Of a DNA stretch of 64,000 nucleotides, positions 52,370 through 63,595 are shown in pieces. The stretch's first letter is position 1. Each line of letters starts with the position of its first letter. A program made the position numbers and the translations under genes. The notes below the pieces were generated by a model. The model worked only from the letters and a program-made list of their open reading frames with translations, ran no database searches and was not told where the DNA came from. Location: the NCBI GenBank assembly GCA_021555105.2, contig CP134604.1:3138501-3202500 (forward strand), in the 5' to 3' direction. Origin of the DNA: Thalassospiraceae bacterium LMO-JJ14 (GTDB lineage: Bacteria > Pseudomonadota > Alphaproteobacteria > Rhodospirillales > Casp-alpha2).

Positions 52370-52568
52370 TCTTTCTCCGGCCTTATTCAAAGCCGCCACT
52401 ATAACCGTTTGCCGGCCTGTTCACAGCATCGCGATATCCATCCGCGCCGCGCCCGTCCGTGGAAACTACGTATTCATAAAAAGGCAATTTTCATTGACGC
52501 TTGAGGCCGAAACCTCCTATGTGACCCGTCCCGCCGGGCATTCCGGCGGCACTGCAAGAGGCAAGGCC

Positions 52569-52970
52569 ATGAACGATATGGCGAGTGATGCGAAATCGAA
52601 GTCGGTCGTCGACACATTGCGCACCCGGTTTATCTCGACCGCGCTGGGCAAGCTCGACGCCATCGATAGCGCCATCGACGGCCTGAGCAGCGGCGATGCC
52701 AAAGCGCATACCACCGAGATGAAGCTGAGCGCCCACGCCCTGAAAGGCATGGCCGGCAGCTTCGGCTTCATGTCCGTGACACGGGTTTCCGAAGCCCTCG
52801 AGGATTACCTGAGCGCATCCGCAAACAGCATTGCACAGGCACAGGCCGATACCCGGCACTATAACAACGCCATGCGCGCGATCATCGAAAGCGGCATCGA
52901 GCCCAGCGAAACCGAGACCGATGAAATCATCGCCCGCCTGCCGACGGCGTCGTCAATCGCCGCCGACTAG
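52569..52970 (+). CDS. Hpt-domain histidine phosphotransfer protein
   Basis: 133 residues from the ATG at 52569, preceded by AGAGGCAAGG. The motif SAHALKGMAGSFGF, with the phospho-accepting His56, is the Hpt signature H-x-LKG. The flanking helices (FISTALGKLDAIDSAIDGL and VTRVSEALEDYLSAS) complete a four-helix bundle. It has no kinase or receiver domain. It stands alone, so its hybrid kinase and response regulator are encoded elsewhere. The ~200 bases before it hold a TTGACG word near 52494 that may be a -35 element. Confidence 0.82.
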   Translation: MNDMASDAKSKSVVDTLRTRFISTALGKLDAIDSAIDGLSSGDAKAHTTEMKLSAHALKGMAGSFGFMSVTRVSEALEDYLSASANSIAQAQADTRHYNNAMRAIIESGIEPSETETDEIIARLPTASSIAAD

Positions 52971-52982
52971 GGTTTGCGGCGT

Positions 52983-53810
52983 TCATGCCGCCAGCCGCCA
53001 CTCACCCGACGCGTCAGCATGCTGACAGAAAGCCGCAAAGTCGCGCGGCGGCCGCCCAAGGGCGCGCTGTACCCCATCCGACACATACGCATTCCGGCCA
53101 TCCAGTGTTTCCCGGCAGATTTCGGTGATCACCTCGGCGATAAACGCGCCACCGATATCCGTCATCGCCGCGTGAAACTGCTCAAGTGTAATCGGCATGT
53201 AACGGACCTGATGGCCGATCGCCTTTGAAAGCGTGTCGGCGGCTTCGGCGAACGTGATTGCCTGCGGTCCCGTCACCTCGTAAAGCTGGCCGGAATGGCG
53301 GTCTTCCGTCAGCGCGGCGACGGCGACATCGGCAATGTCATCGACGTCGACAATGGGTTCACGCACGTCCCCGGCCGGCAGGGCGATCATGCCTTGCATC
53401 GCGGGTTCGCGCAGATACCCCTCGCTGAAGTTCTGCGCAAACCACGCAGCACGGACAAGCGTGAAATCCAGGCCGCTGTTCCTGACGATCCCCTCGCAGT
53501 GCCGGGCATGCGGCTCGCCGCGGCCGGATAACAGAACCAGCCGCTGAACGTCCGCGCGTGCAGCAGCCGTGCACAAAGCCTCGATCTTGTCCGCCGCGCC
53601 GGGGATCGCGAGGTCCGGGAAATACGAAATATATACCGCCCGCACACCGCGCAATGCAGCCTGCCAGGTGTCGGGATCGTCCCAGTCAAAAGGGGTGGCG
53701 GAACCACGCGATCCGTGGCGGACATTGTATCCCAGGGCCTGGAGACGGCTTGCGATACGCCGGCCGGTCTTGCCGGTGGATCCGATAACGAGAATAGGTG
53801 CGGTCTTCAT
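52983..53810 (-). CDS. NmrA-like NAD(P)-binding protein
   Basis: 275 residues. The Rossmann motif is ILVIGSTGKTGRRIASRLQA, with the later VQRLVLLSGRGEP and VDVDDIADVAVAAL of the NmrA/QOR2-like atypical SDR group. There is no Tyr-x-x-x-Lys pair, as usual in the subgroup. Members are NADPH-dependent reductases or redox sensors. It is divergent from a TetR gene with a perfect operator between, so it is the probable target of that repressor. Confidence 0.85.
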   Translation of the reverse strand: MKTAPILVIGSTGKTGRRIASRLQALGYNVRHGSRGSATPFDWDDPDTWQAALRGVRAVYISYFPDLAIPGAADKIEALCTAAARADVQRLVLLSGRGEPHARHCEGIVRNSGLDFTLVRAAWFAQNFSEGYLREPAMQGMIALPAGDVREPIVDVDDIADVAVAALTEDRHSGQLYEVTGPQAITFAEAADTLSKAIGHQVRYMPITLEQFHAAMTDIGGAFIAEVITEICRETLDGRNAYVSDGVQRALGRPPRDFAAFCQHADASGEWRLAA

Positions 53811-53845
53811 GATGTGATCCTTTCAGATTGTCCGTGTTGTTATTT

Positions 53846-53864
53846 ACTTTACATCGTGTAAAGT
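53846..53864. promoter_or_regulatory. Perfect TetR-type operator between nmrA-like and tetR-like genes
   Basis: ACTTTACA-TCG-TGTAAAGT, a 19-base perfect dyad, 36 bases upstream of the minus-strand start. A weaker half-copy, CTTTACAC-AGTGTCAAG, overlaps the 5' end of the tetR-like gene at 53888-53904, suggesting autorepression. Confidence 0.75.
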
Positions 53865-53882
53865 CATCGTGCGTCTGAATAT

Positions 53883-54491
53883 ATGGAGCTTTACACAGTG
53901 TCAAGTGGCAATCCCGAAACACGCATGAAAATCCTCAAGGCGGCATGGAAGCTGCTGGAATCGCCCAATCCGAAAGGCGCGCGTATGAGCGACATCGCCA
54001 AGCTGGCGGGCGTCAGCCGCCAGGCGCTGTATCTTCATTTCCCGACCAGAACCGAAATGCTGATCGCCACCACGCATTACATCGACTCGGTCAAGGATGT
54101 GGACGGCCGTCTGGAAAAAAGCCGCAAGGCCCGCTCCGGGACCGAGCGTCTGGACGCGTTCATCGAGGCATGGGGCAACTACATCCCCGAGATTTCAGGC
54201 GTTGCGCGCGTCTTGATCGCGATGAGCACAGATGATCCGGATGCAAAGGCCGCATGGAACGACCGCATGCAGGCGGTCAGGCACGGATGCGCCGCCGCCG
54301 TGAGCGCGCTCGACGACGAGGGCAGACTGACCCGGCACTATTCAAGCAGCGAGGCCACGGACATTCTCTGGACCATGCTGTCGCTCGAAAACTGGATCCA
54401 TTTCCGTGAAAACTGCAACTGGTCACAGCGTAAATATCTGGACCGGATGACGTCGATGGCGAGGGGCCTGCTGCTACGCGGCAATGGCTGA
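53883..54491 (+). CDS. TetR-family transcriptional regulator
   Basis: 202 residues from the ATG at 53883; a GTG at 53898 has a better site (GGAG nine bases upstream) and would give 197 residues. The N-terminal helix-turn-helix is KGARMSDIAKLAGVSRQALY followed by LHF. The C-terminal helical ligand domain has no recognised subgroup. It likely represses itself and the divergent NmrA-like gene. Confidence 0.88.
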   Translation: MELYTVSSGNPETRMKILKAAWKLLESPNPKGARMSDIAKLAGVSRQALYLHFPTRTEMLIATTHYIDSVKDVDGRLEKSRKARSGTERLDAFIEAWGNYIPEISGVARVLIAMSTDDPDAKAAWNDRMQAVRHGCAAAVSALDDEGRLTRHYSSSEATDILWTMLSLENWIHFRENCNWSQRKYLDRMTSMARGLLLRGNG

Positions 54492-54520
54492 TCCACGGGC
54501 CGTGCGCACCGCCCTGAAGA

Positions 54521-54898
54521 CTATTTTTTCGGGAACGTGACGGCTTCGATCTTGTTGCCGTCCGCATCGCGGATGAAGGCCCCGAAATAGACCGTCATCG
54601 CCGCCGGACGATCCCCCGGCGGACCGTCGCAACGCCCCCCCAGCGCCAGCGCGCGCTCGTAAAACACCGTCACCGCGTCGCGGTCGGGGGCGCGCAGGCA
54701 GACATGGATGCCGGTATCGTCGCCGACGGGCGCCATGTCCGCCCGCGCGTTGAGCCAGAATTCCGGATAACGCTTGCCGAACCCTATAGCGTGATCGCGC
54801 GTCACCAGCCGTGTGAGGCCGAGCGGCGCCAGAACCTGTTCATAAAAACCGGCGCTCGCCGCCAGATCGGCGACGCCAACCGACACATGATCTATCAT
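54521..54898 (-). CDS. Glyoxalase/VOC-family protein
   Basis: 125 residues, one VOC domain: MIDHVSVGVADLAASAGFYE at the start and FIRDADGNKIEAVTF at the end carry the metal-ligand His and Glu of the family, with GIHVCLRAPDRDAV in the middle. It resembles the small VOC proteins often annotated as glyoxalase or bleomycin-resistance-like; activity unknown. Monocistronic; convergent with the tetR-like gene. The 119 bases before it show nothing recognisable. Confidence 0.82.
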   Translation of the reverse strand: MIDHVSVGVADLAASAGFYEQVLAPLGLTRLVTRDHAIGFGKRYPEFWLNARADMAPVGDDTGIHVCLRAPDRDAVTVFYERALALGGRCDGPPGDRPAAMTVYFGAFIRDADGNKIEAVTFPKK

Positions 54899-55017
54899 TT
54901 CCCCATCCCTTCGGTGATGCGCAGGCTTTCAGGCAGCCTATCACGAAACAAGCGCAGGGATCAGGACATGGTGCCGGTTACCGCCAATCCGTATCGGACG
55001 GCGAGCCATAAGCACAC

Positions 55018-55446
55018 TCACCCCCTGTTGACGGGAATGCTCTTCGCCGACGTTTCGGCCGGTTTCACTTTCGCCACCTTGATCGTCAGCACGCCGTCCT
55101 TGTGCGTCGCCGAAATCCGGTCTTCATCCGCGTCCGGCGGCAGGCGGAACGACCGCTGGAAGCGGCCATAGGTGATTTCGGAAAAGAAATAACTCTTTCC
55201 CTCCTCCTCGCGTTTCGACTGCTTCTCGCCACTGACCGTCAGGCGGCCGTCATGCACCTCGACCTTGACGTCCTCATCCGGCACACCCGGCAGCTCGACC
55301 GAGATTTCATAGTAATCTGTCGCCGAGGCAGCTTCGGCATTCGGCGCAAAAAAGGCCGCAAGCTTGTCGCCGAAGCGTTGCACGGGGCCATACATCTGTG
55401 AAAACCAGTTGGGGATCGTCGTGGAAAAATCCGATTTCTCGACCAT
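55018..55446 (-). CDS. Small heat-shock protein Hsp20
   Basis: 142 residues. The alpha-crystallin domain runs about 45-132: YYEISVELPGVPDEDVKVEV, the EKQSKREEEGKSYFFSE loop, YGRFQRSFRLPPDADED and the closing KDGVLTIKVAK. The C-terminal I-x-V anchor is represented by KSIPVNRG. It acts as an ATP-independent holdase. It is divergent from a UspA gene with two FNR-type boxes between, so anaerobic induction is likely. Confidence 0.93.
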   Translation of the reverse strand: MVEKSDFSTTIPNWFSQMYGPVQRFGDKLAAFFAPNAEAASATDYYEISVELPGVPDEDVKVEVHDGRLTVSGEKQSKREEEGKSYFFSEITYGRFQRSFRLPPDADEDRISATHKDGVLTIKVAKVKPAETSAKSIPVNRG

Positions 55447-55522
55447 TCGAATGTCTCCTTTGTATATCCGAAATCAGCTTCAAAGCCGGACAGGATTTTA
55501 AAACGGCCGGAATTTGCAGACC

Positions 55523-55536
55523 TTGATACAGATCAA
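55523..55536. promoter_or_regulatory. FNR/FixK box (hsp20 side)
   Basis: TTGAT-ACAG-ATCAA, an exact match to the FNR/CRP-family anaerobic consensus TTGAT-N4-ATCAA. Its centre is 83 bases upstream of the hsp20 start; activation at -41.5 would leave a leader of about 42 bases. Confidence 0.85.
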
Positions 55537-55580
55537 AAGGCTTGTGCCCGAATAACGGCTGCGCCCGCGGCGCTGGAGGA

Positions 55581-55594
55581 TTAATCTATATCAA
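55581..55594. promoter_or_regulatory. FNR/FixK box (UspA side)
   Basis: TTAAT-CTAT-ATCAA, one mismatch from the consensus. Its centre is 66 bases upstream of the UspA gene start; activation at -41.5 would leave a leader of about 25 bases. With the box at 55523 it serves a divergent pair. Confidence 0.7.
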
Positions 55595-55653
55595 TGACGG
55601 CCCTGCCGGGTGCCCATAGATTGAGCGCCTGATATGTAAGGGAGCATGAGAAT

Positions 55654-56492
55654 ATGACGGTTTTTCTCGCCCACGACGGCTCGTTGAACGGCGAATGGAT
55701 CGGCCGCTACGCAGTGCATTATGCCGCCGGCACCGTCGAGCGGCGGCTTGTCGTCGTTCACGTCGAGGACGCCAATATTTCCGGCGAGCCCCTGCATGAG
55801 CGGCTTGAGCGCCTGTCCGGGCTGGGCGAGCGCATGAACGTCAATATAGAATCCCGCATCCTGGCGATGCAGCACGGCGTGTTCGGTGGTCTCGATACGC
55901 ATCTGAAGGCGGAACCGGGTGCGCTGGTCATCTGCGGCGCACGCGCGGCGGGCGGGCGGCGCGGCCGGCTGTCTGGAACCATTTCCGAACAGTTGTTGCG
56001 CCAGAACAATTACGACGTGCTGTCGATCCATGTTCTGCAGCCCGGTCTGCTGGGCGACCCGAAGCGGATTTTACTGGCACTCTCCGGTCAGGGCCGGGCC
56101 CATCCGGCGGTGCCCTTCGTCAAGCCGCTGGCGGCGGATATTGAACGGCTCGACGTGCTTTACGTCGAAACCGTTTCGCATCTGCACTTTGCCAACCTGA
56201 CCGACGCCGAAGCCAGCCGCCTGAAACATAATGCGCAGTCGATCGTCACCCGCGCCGAGGACACTCTGATCGCCGAAACAGGCCTCGACCATGCGCACCT
56301 CGACAGCCATGTCCGTGTCAGTGACGACTGGCCGAAACAGATTGCCGTCGAAGCCGGGCGATACCGCTCGGGCCTCGCCATGCTTGCAATGCCGCCGCCG
56401 CAGGCGGGTAAACTCAACTATGCACACCCAATCGAGGAACTGATGCGCAACGCCCCCAGCGATGTCGCCGTTTACCGCAGGGCCGGCACGTC

Positions 56493-56496
<4 letters not shown>
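55654..56496 (+). CDS. Tandem universal stress protein (UspA family)
   Basis: 280 residues, two UspA-like domains. The first (1-130) begins MTVFLAHDGSLNGEW and has the late GARAAGGRRGRLSGTISEQL segment, a G-x2-G-x9-G(S/T)-like ATP site. The second (about 145-280) is less conserved: RILLALSGQGRAHPAV and a Pro-rich end. Such proteins protect cells under energy or oxygen limitation. It overlaps the ATPase gene by four bases and follows an FNR-type box. Confidence 0.85.
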
Positions 56497-59194
<2,698 letters not shown>

Positions 59195-59219
<25 letters not shown>

Positions 59220-59292
59220 CAAGCGGCTCGCAGGCCGCCCGGAATAACAAGCGGCTCGCAGGCCGCCCGGACTGACAAGCGGTTCGCAGGCC
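59195..59292 (+). repeat. 28-bp tandem repeat spanning the 3' end of the P-type ATPase gene
   Basis: Unit starting GCGGCTCGCAGGCCGC and ending GGAATAACAA, 28 bases: copies at 59195-59222, 59223-59250 and 59251-59278 (with two changes near its end), plus a partial copy at 59279-59292. The ATPase TAA lies in copy one. Each copy contains the small stem GCGGC / GCCGC. Without spacers between copies it is not a CRISPR. Confidence 0.95.
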
Positions 59293-59303
59293 TCGCCATT
59301 CCC

Positions 59304-59549
59304 TCACAGATGAAGCGCGCTCTTGCGGTGCGCCGGGATATCGAGAAACCCCCGCGCCGCTTCACGCCGGGCCGCGTCCCGGCTGATCCCGAGATCGGCC
59401 AGCCGTGTGTCGTCCAGTTCCGCCAGCCGTGCGCGTTCGTGGCGGATCCGCAATGCCAGAATCAACAGCCGCGCCAGACGCGACAATACGCCGGGCCGGT
59501 GTTCGAAGAAACGCGCGGACGCGTTCAGGGCATGTACATAGTGTGTCAT
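59304..59549 (-). CDS. DUF1127 small Arg-rich protein
   Basis: 81 residues from the ATG at 59549, with GGAGA seven bases upstream; a longer frame to 59606 is less likely. The core LRIRHERARLAELDDTRLAD followed by LGISRDAARREA is the DUF1127 (YjiS-like) motif, R-x-x-L-x-x-L-D/S-D-x-x-L-x-D-I/L-G. Such small proteins modulate phosphate, RNA turnover or stress responses in alphaproteobacteria. It is divergent from a LysR gene. Confidence 0.85.
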   Translation of the reverse strand: MTHYVHALNASARFFEHRPGVLSRLARLLILALRIRHERARLAELDDTRLADLGISRDAARREAARGFLDIPAHRKSALHL

Positions 59550-59695
59550 CGTCTCATCTCCGGTTTCGATGCCCTCAGAAAACGACACTTGCGTGCAGCA
59601 TCCCACCCGATACAGGGGTTTTTCGTCAGGCTGTTGGGTTGACCATGGCGGAAACTATTGCATTAGGGAATGAAATTTGTTTTATATGACACATT

Positions 59696-60601
59696 ATGAA
59701 ACCTAATGAATTACCACAGCCACTCAGGAACATCGACGTCGCCCTGGCGCGCACCTTCGTGGCAACCGCCGAGACCGGCGGCATGACCGCCGCCGCACGG
59801 CTACTCAACCTGACGCAGGGCGCGGTCAGCCAGCAGATCAAGCGGCTCGAGGAGCTTCTGCAGAAGGACCTGTTCGACCGCGAACACCGGCAGTTGTCGC
59901 TGACCGCCGAAGGTGAACGGCTGCTGTTGCACGCGCGCCGCCTGATTGCGCTGAACGACGAGATATGGGGCCTGATGAGCGCACCGGGGTTCGAAGGTAC
60001 GGTGCGGCTCGGCGTCCCGGGTGACGTCATCCGCCCGTTCCTGCCGCCGATCCTTAAAAGTTTCAAGAACGCCTGGCCCAAGGTCAGGATCGAGCTGAAC
60101 TGCGAGTCTTCGATCGCCCTGAAGAAAGCGCTGGCGGCGGGCGACATCGACCTGACGCTGACCACGGAATCGGACACACCAAGCGGTGCCGAGCGCCTGC
60201 TGAGCGAGGACCTCGTCTGGGTCGGCTGCCCCGGCGGCCGGGTCTGGCACGAAGACCCGCTGCCCGTCGGCAATGCCAACCCCACCTGCACCTTCCGCGC
60301 CGCGATGCTGCAAGGGCTGGAAAAACAAGGCCGCGACTGGCGCGTCGTCGGCCCGTCCGGTCACGAGGTGATGCTGGCGAAGATCGAGGCCGATATCGCC
60401 GTCACCGCGCTGCTGCAAAGCTCGGTGCCGCCGCATCTGGAGATTCTCGGGCCCGATTCCGGGCTGCCGGTGCTGACGCCGTTTCACGTCAATCTTTACG
60501 TGCGCACCAGCCAGACCAACGAGATCGTGCAGGAATTTGCACAACAGATCCGCGAACAGGTCACGCGCCGCTTCGCCACCCCCCAACGCAAAGCCGGTTA
60601 A
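59696..60601 (+). CDS. LysR-family transcriptional regulator (divergent to DUF1127)
   Basis: 301 residues. The HTH is FVATAETGGMTAAARLLNLT, with QGAVSQQIKRLEELLQKDLF and DREHRQLSLTAEGERLL following, and a normal substrate-binding domain (VRLGVPGDVIRPFLPPILKS). It is divergent from the DUF1127 gene across a 146-base spacer that contains ATTGCATTAGGGAATGAA near 59661, with no clean dyad. The GNAT gene follows three bases later, so the two are cotranscribed. Confidence 0.9.
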   Translation: MKPNELPQPLRNIDVALARTFVATAETGGMTAAARLLNLTQGAVSQQIKRLEELLQKDLFDREHRQLSLTAEGERLLLHARRLIALNDEIWGLMSAPGFEGTVRLGVPGDVIRPFLPPILKSFKNAWPKVRIELNCESSIALKKALAAGDIDLTLTTESDTPSGAERLLSEDLVWVGCPGGRVWHEDPLPVGNANPTCTFRAAMLQGLEKQGRDWRVVGPSGHEVMLAKIEADIAVTALLQSSVPPHLEILGPDSGLPVLTPFHVNLYVRTSQTNEIVQEFAQQIREQVTRRFATPQRKAG

Positions 60602-60604
60602 GCC

Positions 60605-61198
60605 GTGCCGCTTGAAGTCCGTGCCCTGACGCCCGGACAGGGCCTTGCCGATCATGTCGACGATATCGCCCGGCTGCGCATCCGGGTGTTCCGCGACTGG
60701 CCGTATCTGTACGACGGCGAGCTGGATTACGAGCGACGCTATCTGGCAGATTTTGCCGCCTCACCGGGCGCGGTCTGCATCGCCGCTTTTGACGGCGCGC
60801 GGATGGTGGGTGCCTCGACCGGCCTGCCGCTGGCCGACGAACACGACGAGATCAAAAAGCCCTTCATCGACGCCGACATTCCCATTGCGCCTATATTCTA
60901 TGGGGCGGAATCGGTGTTGCTGCCCGGATACCGGGGCCAGGGTCTGTACCGGCGGTTCTTCGACGGCCGCGAGGCGCATGCGCGCCGGCTGGGCGGGTTC
61001 ACGACCATGGCCTTCTGCGGCGTGATGCGCCCCGACGATCACCCGCTGAAGCCCGAGGGCGCGAAGCCGCTCGACGAAGTGTGGCGGCATTTCGGCTATC
61101 GGCCGGACGGGAATCTGCTCTGCCATTTTACGTGGAAGGACGTCGGTCAGGATTTTGAGACGGAAAAACCGCTGAAATTCTGGCTGAAATCGTTGTAG
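60605..61198 (+). CDS. GNAT-family N-acetyltransferase
   Basis: 197 residues from the GTG at 60605, three bases after the LysR stop. It begins LEVRALTPGQGLADHVDDIA; the acetyl-CoA loop is in ESVLLPGYRGQGLYRRFFDG (R/Q-x-x-G-x-G/L/A pattern). It continues with AFCGVMRPDDHPLKPEG. The acetyl acceptor is unknown. A dispersed repeat and 92 plain bases follow before serA. Confidence 0.82.
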   Translation: MPLEVRALTPGQGLADHVDDIARLRIRVFRDWPYLYDGELDYERRYLADFAASPGAVCIAAFDGARMVGASTGLPLADEHDEIKKPFIDADIPIAPIFYGAESVLLPGYRGQGLYRRFFDGREAHARRLGGFTTMAFCGVMRPDDHPLKPEGAKPLDEVWRHFGYRPDGNLLCHFTWKDVGQDFETEKPLKFWLKSL

Positions 61199-61238
61199 CT
61201 CCCCTCTCCACGGTGCGACTTGAGATATTTCTCAATTC

Positions 61239-61357
61239 GTCATCCCGGGCACGGCGGCCTTGCCGCCACGACCCGGGACCCATGGCGACGCAGGCTCCAA
61301 CCCTGCAATGGGTCCCGGCTCTCCGTCGAACCATGTTCGCCGTTCGGCCGGGATGAC
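61239..61357. repeat. Large palindromic repeat (GTCATCCCGG...CCGGGATGAC)
   Basis: Outer arms GTCATCCCGG and CCGGGATGAC, with inner pairs GGGTCC / GGACCC-like and GGCGGC / GCCGCC, over 119 bases. It is a third repeat family, distinct from the GTCATTCCGG and CCCTCTCC types. It occupies most of the 251-base gap between the GNAT gene and serA. Confidence 0.75.
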
Positions 61358-61449
61358 GGGTAAATATTCACCTCCCACTCCCCCATTGTATTGCACCTGC
61401 GAACGGACTATGAAACCCGGCATCGGCCCAACCGGAGCAGAGATATCCC

Positions 61450-62703
61450 ATGAGCGAAATCCAGAACCCCTCCCTTTCCAAAGACAAGATCAAGGTATTG
61501 CTTTTGGAAGGCATCAGCGACACCGCCATCGAGTCCCTGAACAAGGCCGGCTACGAAAACGTCGAACGCCTGACAACGGCGCTGGACGGTGACGCGTTGA
61601 TAGACGCGCTGCAGGATACCCGCATCCTCGGCATCCGTTCGCGCACGCAGATCACCAAAGAGGTTCTGGCGTCGACGACGCGCCTGGTCGCGGTCGGCTG
61701 CTTTTCCGTCGGCACCAACCAGATCGACCTTTCCGCCGCGCAACGCCGCGGCGTGCCGGTCTTCAACGCGCCGTTTTCCAACACCCGCTCGGTCGCCGAA
61801 CTGACCATCGCCGAGATCGTCATGCTGTTCCGCCGCACCTTCCCCCGCTCCGTCGCCGCGCACGGGGGCGGCTGGGAGAAGTCCGCCACAGGATCGCGCG
61901 AAGTGCGCGGCAAGACGCTGGGCATCGTCGGCTACGGCAACATCGGCACCCAGCTTTCCATGCTCGCCGAAGCCATGGGCATGAACGTGATCTATTACGA
62001 CCACACCGACAAACTGCGCCACGGCAACGTTCAGCCGACGGTATCGCTGGTAGAGCTTCTCAAGGAAGCCGATGTCGTCTCGTTACACGTGCCGGACACC
62101 GCCGAGACGCGCGGCATGATCGGCGCCGCCGAGATCGCCGCCATGAAAAAAGGCGCGTACCTGATCAACAACGCGCGCGGCAAGGTGGTCGATATCGATG
62201 CCCTGGCCGAAGCGCTGAAATCGGGCAATCTGGCGGGCGCCGCCATCGACGTGTTCCCGGCCGAGCCCGGATCGAACAAGGAAAAGTTCACCTCCCCCCT
62301 GCAGGGCCTCGACAACGTCATCCTGACGCCGCACGTCGGCGGCTCGACCGAGGAAGCGCAGGAACGCATCGGCGAGGAAGTGGCGCGCAAGCTGGCCGAT
62401 TATTCCGATATCGGCACGACCATCGGCGCGGTGAATTTCCCGCAGGTTCTGCTGCCGCCGCGCCCGGCCGGGACGCGCTTCCTGCAGGTGCAGAAGAACC
62501 TGCCCGGTGAGCTGACACGCCTCAACGAAGTGTTTGCCAAGCACGGCACCAACATCGCCGGTCAGTATTACCAGACCGAGGGCGATATCGGTTACGTGGT
62601 GCTCGACGCCGACGGCGCGGTCACCGAAGCCGAAGAGATCCTCGCCGACATCCGCGCACTCGACGGCACCATCCGCGCGCGGCTCGTGCACCGGATCGAG
62701 TAG
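61450..62703 (+). CDS. serA: D-3-phosphoglycerate dehydrogenase SerA
   Basis: 417 residues. The NAD-binding motif is TLGIVGYGNIGTQLSMLAEA; VGCFSVGTNQIDLSAAQRRG and NAPFSNTRSVAELTIAEIVM are the catalytic-domain signatures; HVGGSTEEAQERIGEEVA holds the catalytic His. A C-terminal ACT domain (about 345-417) is the E. coli-type serine sensor. The enzyme makes phosphohydroxypyruvate in serine synthesis. It is monocistronic, and its last codons are partly copied 800 bases downstream. Confidence 0.94.
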   Translation: MSEIQNPSLSKDKIKVLLLEGISDTAIESLNKAGYENVERLTTALDGDALIDALQDTRILGIRSRTQITKEVLASTTRLVAVGCFSVGTNQIDLSAAQRRGVPVFNAPFSNTRSVAELTIAEIVMLFRRTFPRSVAAHGGGWEKSATGSREVRGKTLGIVGYGNIGTQLSMLAEAMGMNVIYYDHTDKLRHGNVQPTVSLVELLKEADVVSLHVPDTAETRGMIGAAEIAAMKKGAYLINNARGKVVDIDALAEALKSGNLAGAAIDVFPAEPGSNKEKFTSPLQGLDNVILTPHVGGSTEEAQERIGEEVARKLADYSDIGTTIGAVNFPQVLLPPRPAGTRFLQVQKNLPGELTRLNEVFAKHGTNIAGQYYQTEGDIGYVVLDADGAVTEAEEILADIRALDGTIRARLVHRIE

Positions 62704-62714
62704 ACAGCCGACTT

Positions 62715-62812
62715 CATGCTTCGAGACGCTTCGCGCCTCACCATCAGGGCTGCTTCTGCCGCATCCCGAGGAAGCCCCAGAAAATAACTCTGGGGCCGTC
62801 TCGAAGGACGAT
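62715..62812. repeat. Dispersed CATGCTTCGAGAC-type repeat after serA
   Basis: TTCGAGAC near 62719 pairs with GTCTCGAA near 62798, and CCCCAGA / TCTGGGG form an inner hairpin at about 62776-62795. It is related to the elements at 39139-39222 and 63510-63545. It may end the serA transcript. Confidence 0.65.
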
Positions 62813-62834
62813 CTGTCCCTGCTTGCGTGCGCTT

Positions 62835-62848
62835 TTGACCTAGATCAA
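62835..62848. promoter_or_regulatory. FNR/FixK box upstream of the second UspA gene
   Basis: TTGAC-CTAG-ATCAA, one mismatch from TTGAT-N4-ATCAA. Its centre is 70 bases upstream of the ATG at 62912; activation at -41.5 would leave a leader of about 29 bases, the same geometry as at 55581. Confidence 0.75.
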
Positions 62849-62911
62849 AGACGCGGCGGGCAATCCCGGATTGACTGTCTTGTGAACAAATCAACGATCG
62901 GAGGAAAACCA

Positions 62912-63436
62912 ATGACGTCGATTATTGTAGCAACGGACGGCTCGTCATCAGGCGAGAACGCCGTTCAGGTCGCCGCCGACATCGCCAAATCACGTGGCAT
63001 GGACGTGGTGGTGCTGTCGGTCATCGATAACAAGCCTGTGCCTGACTCGGTCCGGGCGATGGCGAAGGCGGAACACCTTGTCGGCGGTGAAAAGCTCGGC
63101 ACCGAATCAAGCCTGTTGAACGTGCCGACATGGATGATGAAGGACCTGCACGCCGCCGCGCAGGCCGATGAAAACGTCAGGCTGCGCACCGTGGTGGCTG
63201 ATCTTGCCGTCAAGAAGGCGCACAAGATTCTTAAAGATGCCGGCGTCACGGCGGTCACCGAGGTCGAGGAGAACGGCAACGCGGCGGACGCCATCGTCAC
63301 CGTAGCCGATCGCCTCGGCGCCGACATGATCGTCATGGGATCGCGCGGTCTCGGCAGTCTGAAAAGCCTCGTTTACGGCAGCACATCAAGGGATGTCGCG
63401 AAGCGGGCGAAGTGTTCCTGCATCGCGGTGACGTGA
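62912..63436 (+). CDS. Universal stress protein UspA
   Basis: 174 residues from the ATG at 62912, with CGGAGGA upstream; longer frames from 62534 read serA out of frame. It starts SIIVATDGSSSGENAVQVAA and ends with the ATP-binding segment MGSRGLGSLKSLVYGSTSRD. It has a middle insert (about 48-95) longer than standard UspA, rich in Lys and Ala. Probably ATP-binding stress protein induced when oxygen is low, by the box at 62835. Confidence 0.9.
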   Translation: MTSIIVATDGSSSGENAVQVAADIAKSRGMDVVVLSVIDNKPVPDSVRAMAKAEHLVGGEKLGTESSLLNVPTWMMKDLHAAAQADENVRLRTVVADLAVKKAHKILKDAGVTAVTEVEENGNAADAIVTVADRLGADMIVMGSRGLGSLKSLVYGSTSRDVAKRAKCSCIAVT

Positions 63437-63464
63437 TCCGCAACCGGTGGCGGCGATAGAGCCG

Positions 63465-63544
63465 CCATCCGCGCGCGCCTTGTGCATCGGGTCGGGTAGA
63501 CACCCGGCTTCATGCTTCGAGACGCTTCGCGCCTCAGCATGAGG
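63465..63544 (+). pseudogene. Duplicated fragment of the serA 3' end with its flanking repeat
   Basis: About 80 bases closely similar to 62669-62748: it would encode AIRARLVHRVG and a stop, against TIRARLVHRIE and a stop in serA, and continues into the same CTTCATGCTTCGAGACGCTT repeat. It has no start codon or body, so it is a remnant, not a gene. Confidence 0.7.
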
Positions 63545-63595
63545 TTTCTTATTTCCTTATCCTGAAGAGGGCCGGGCCGACGTAATAATCCTTTC

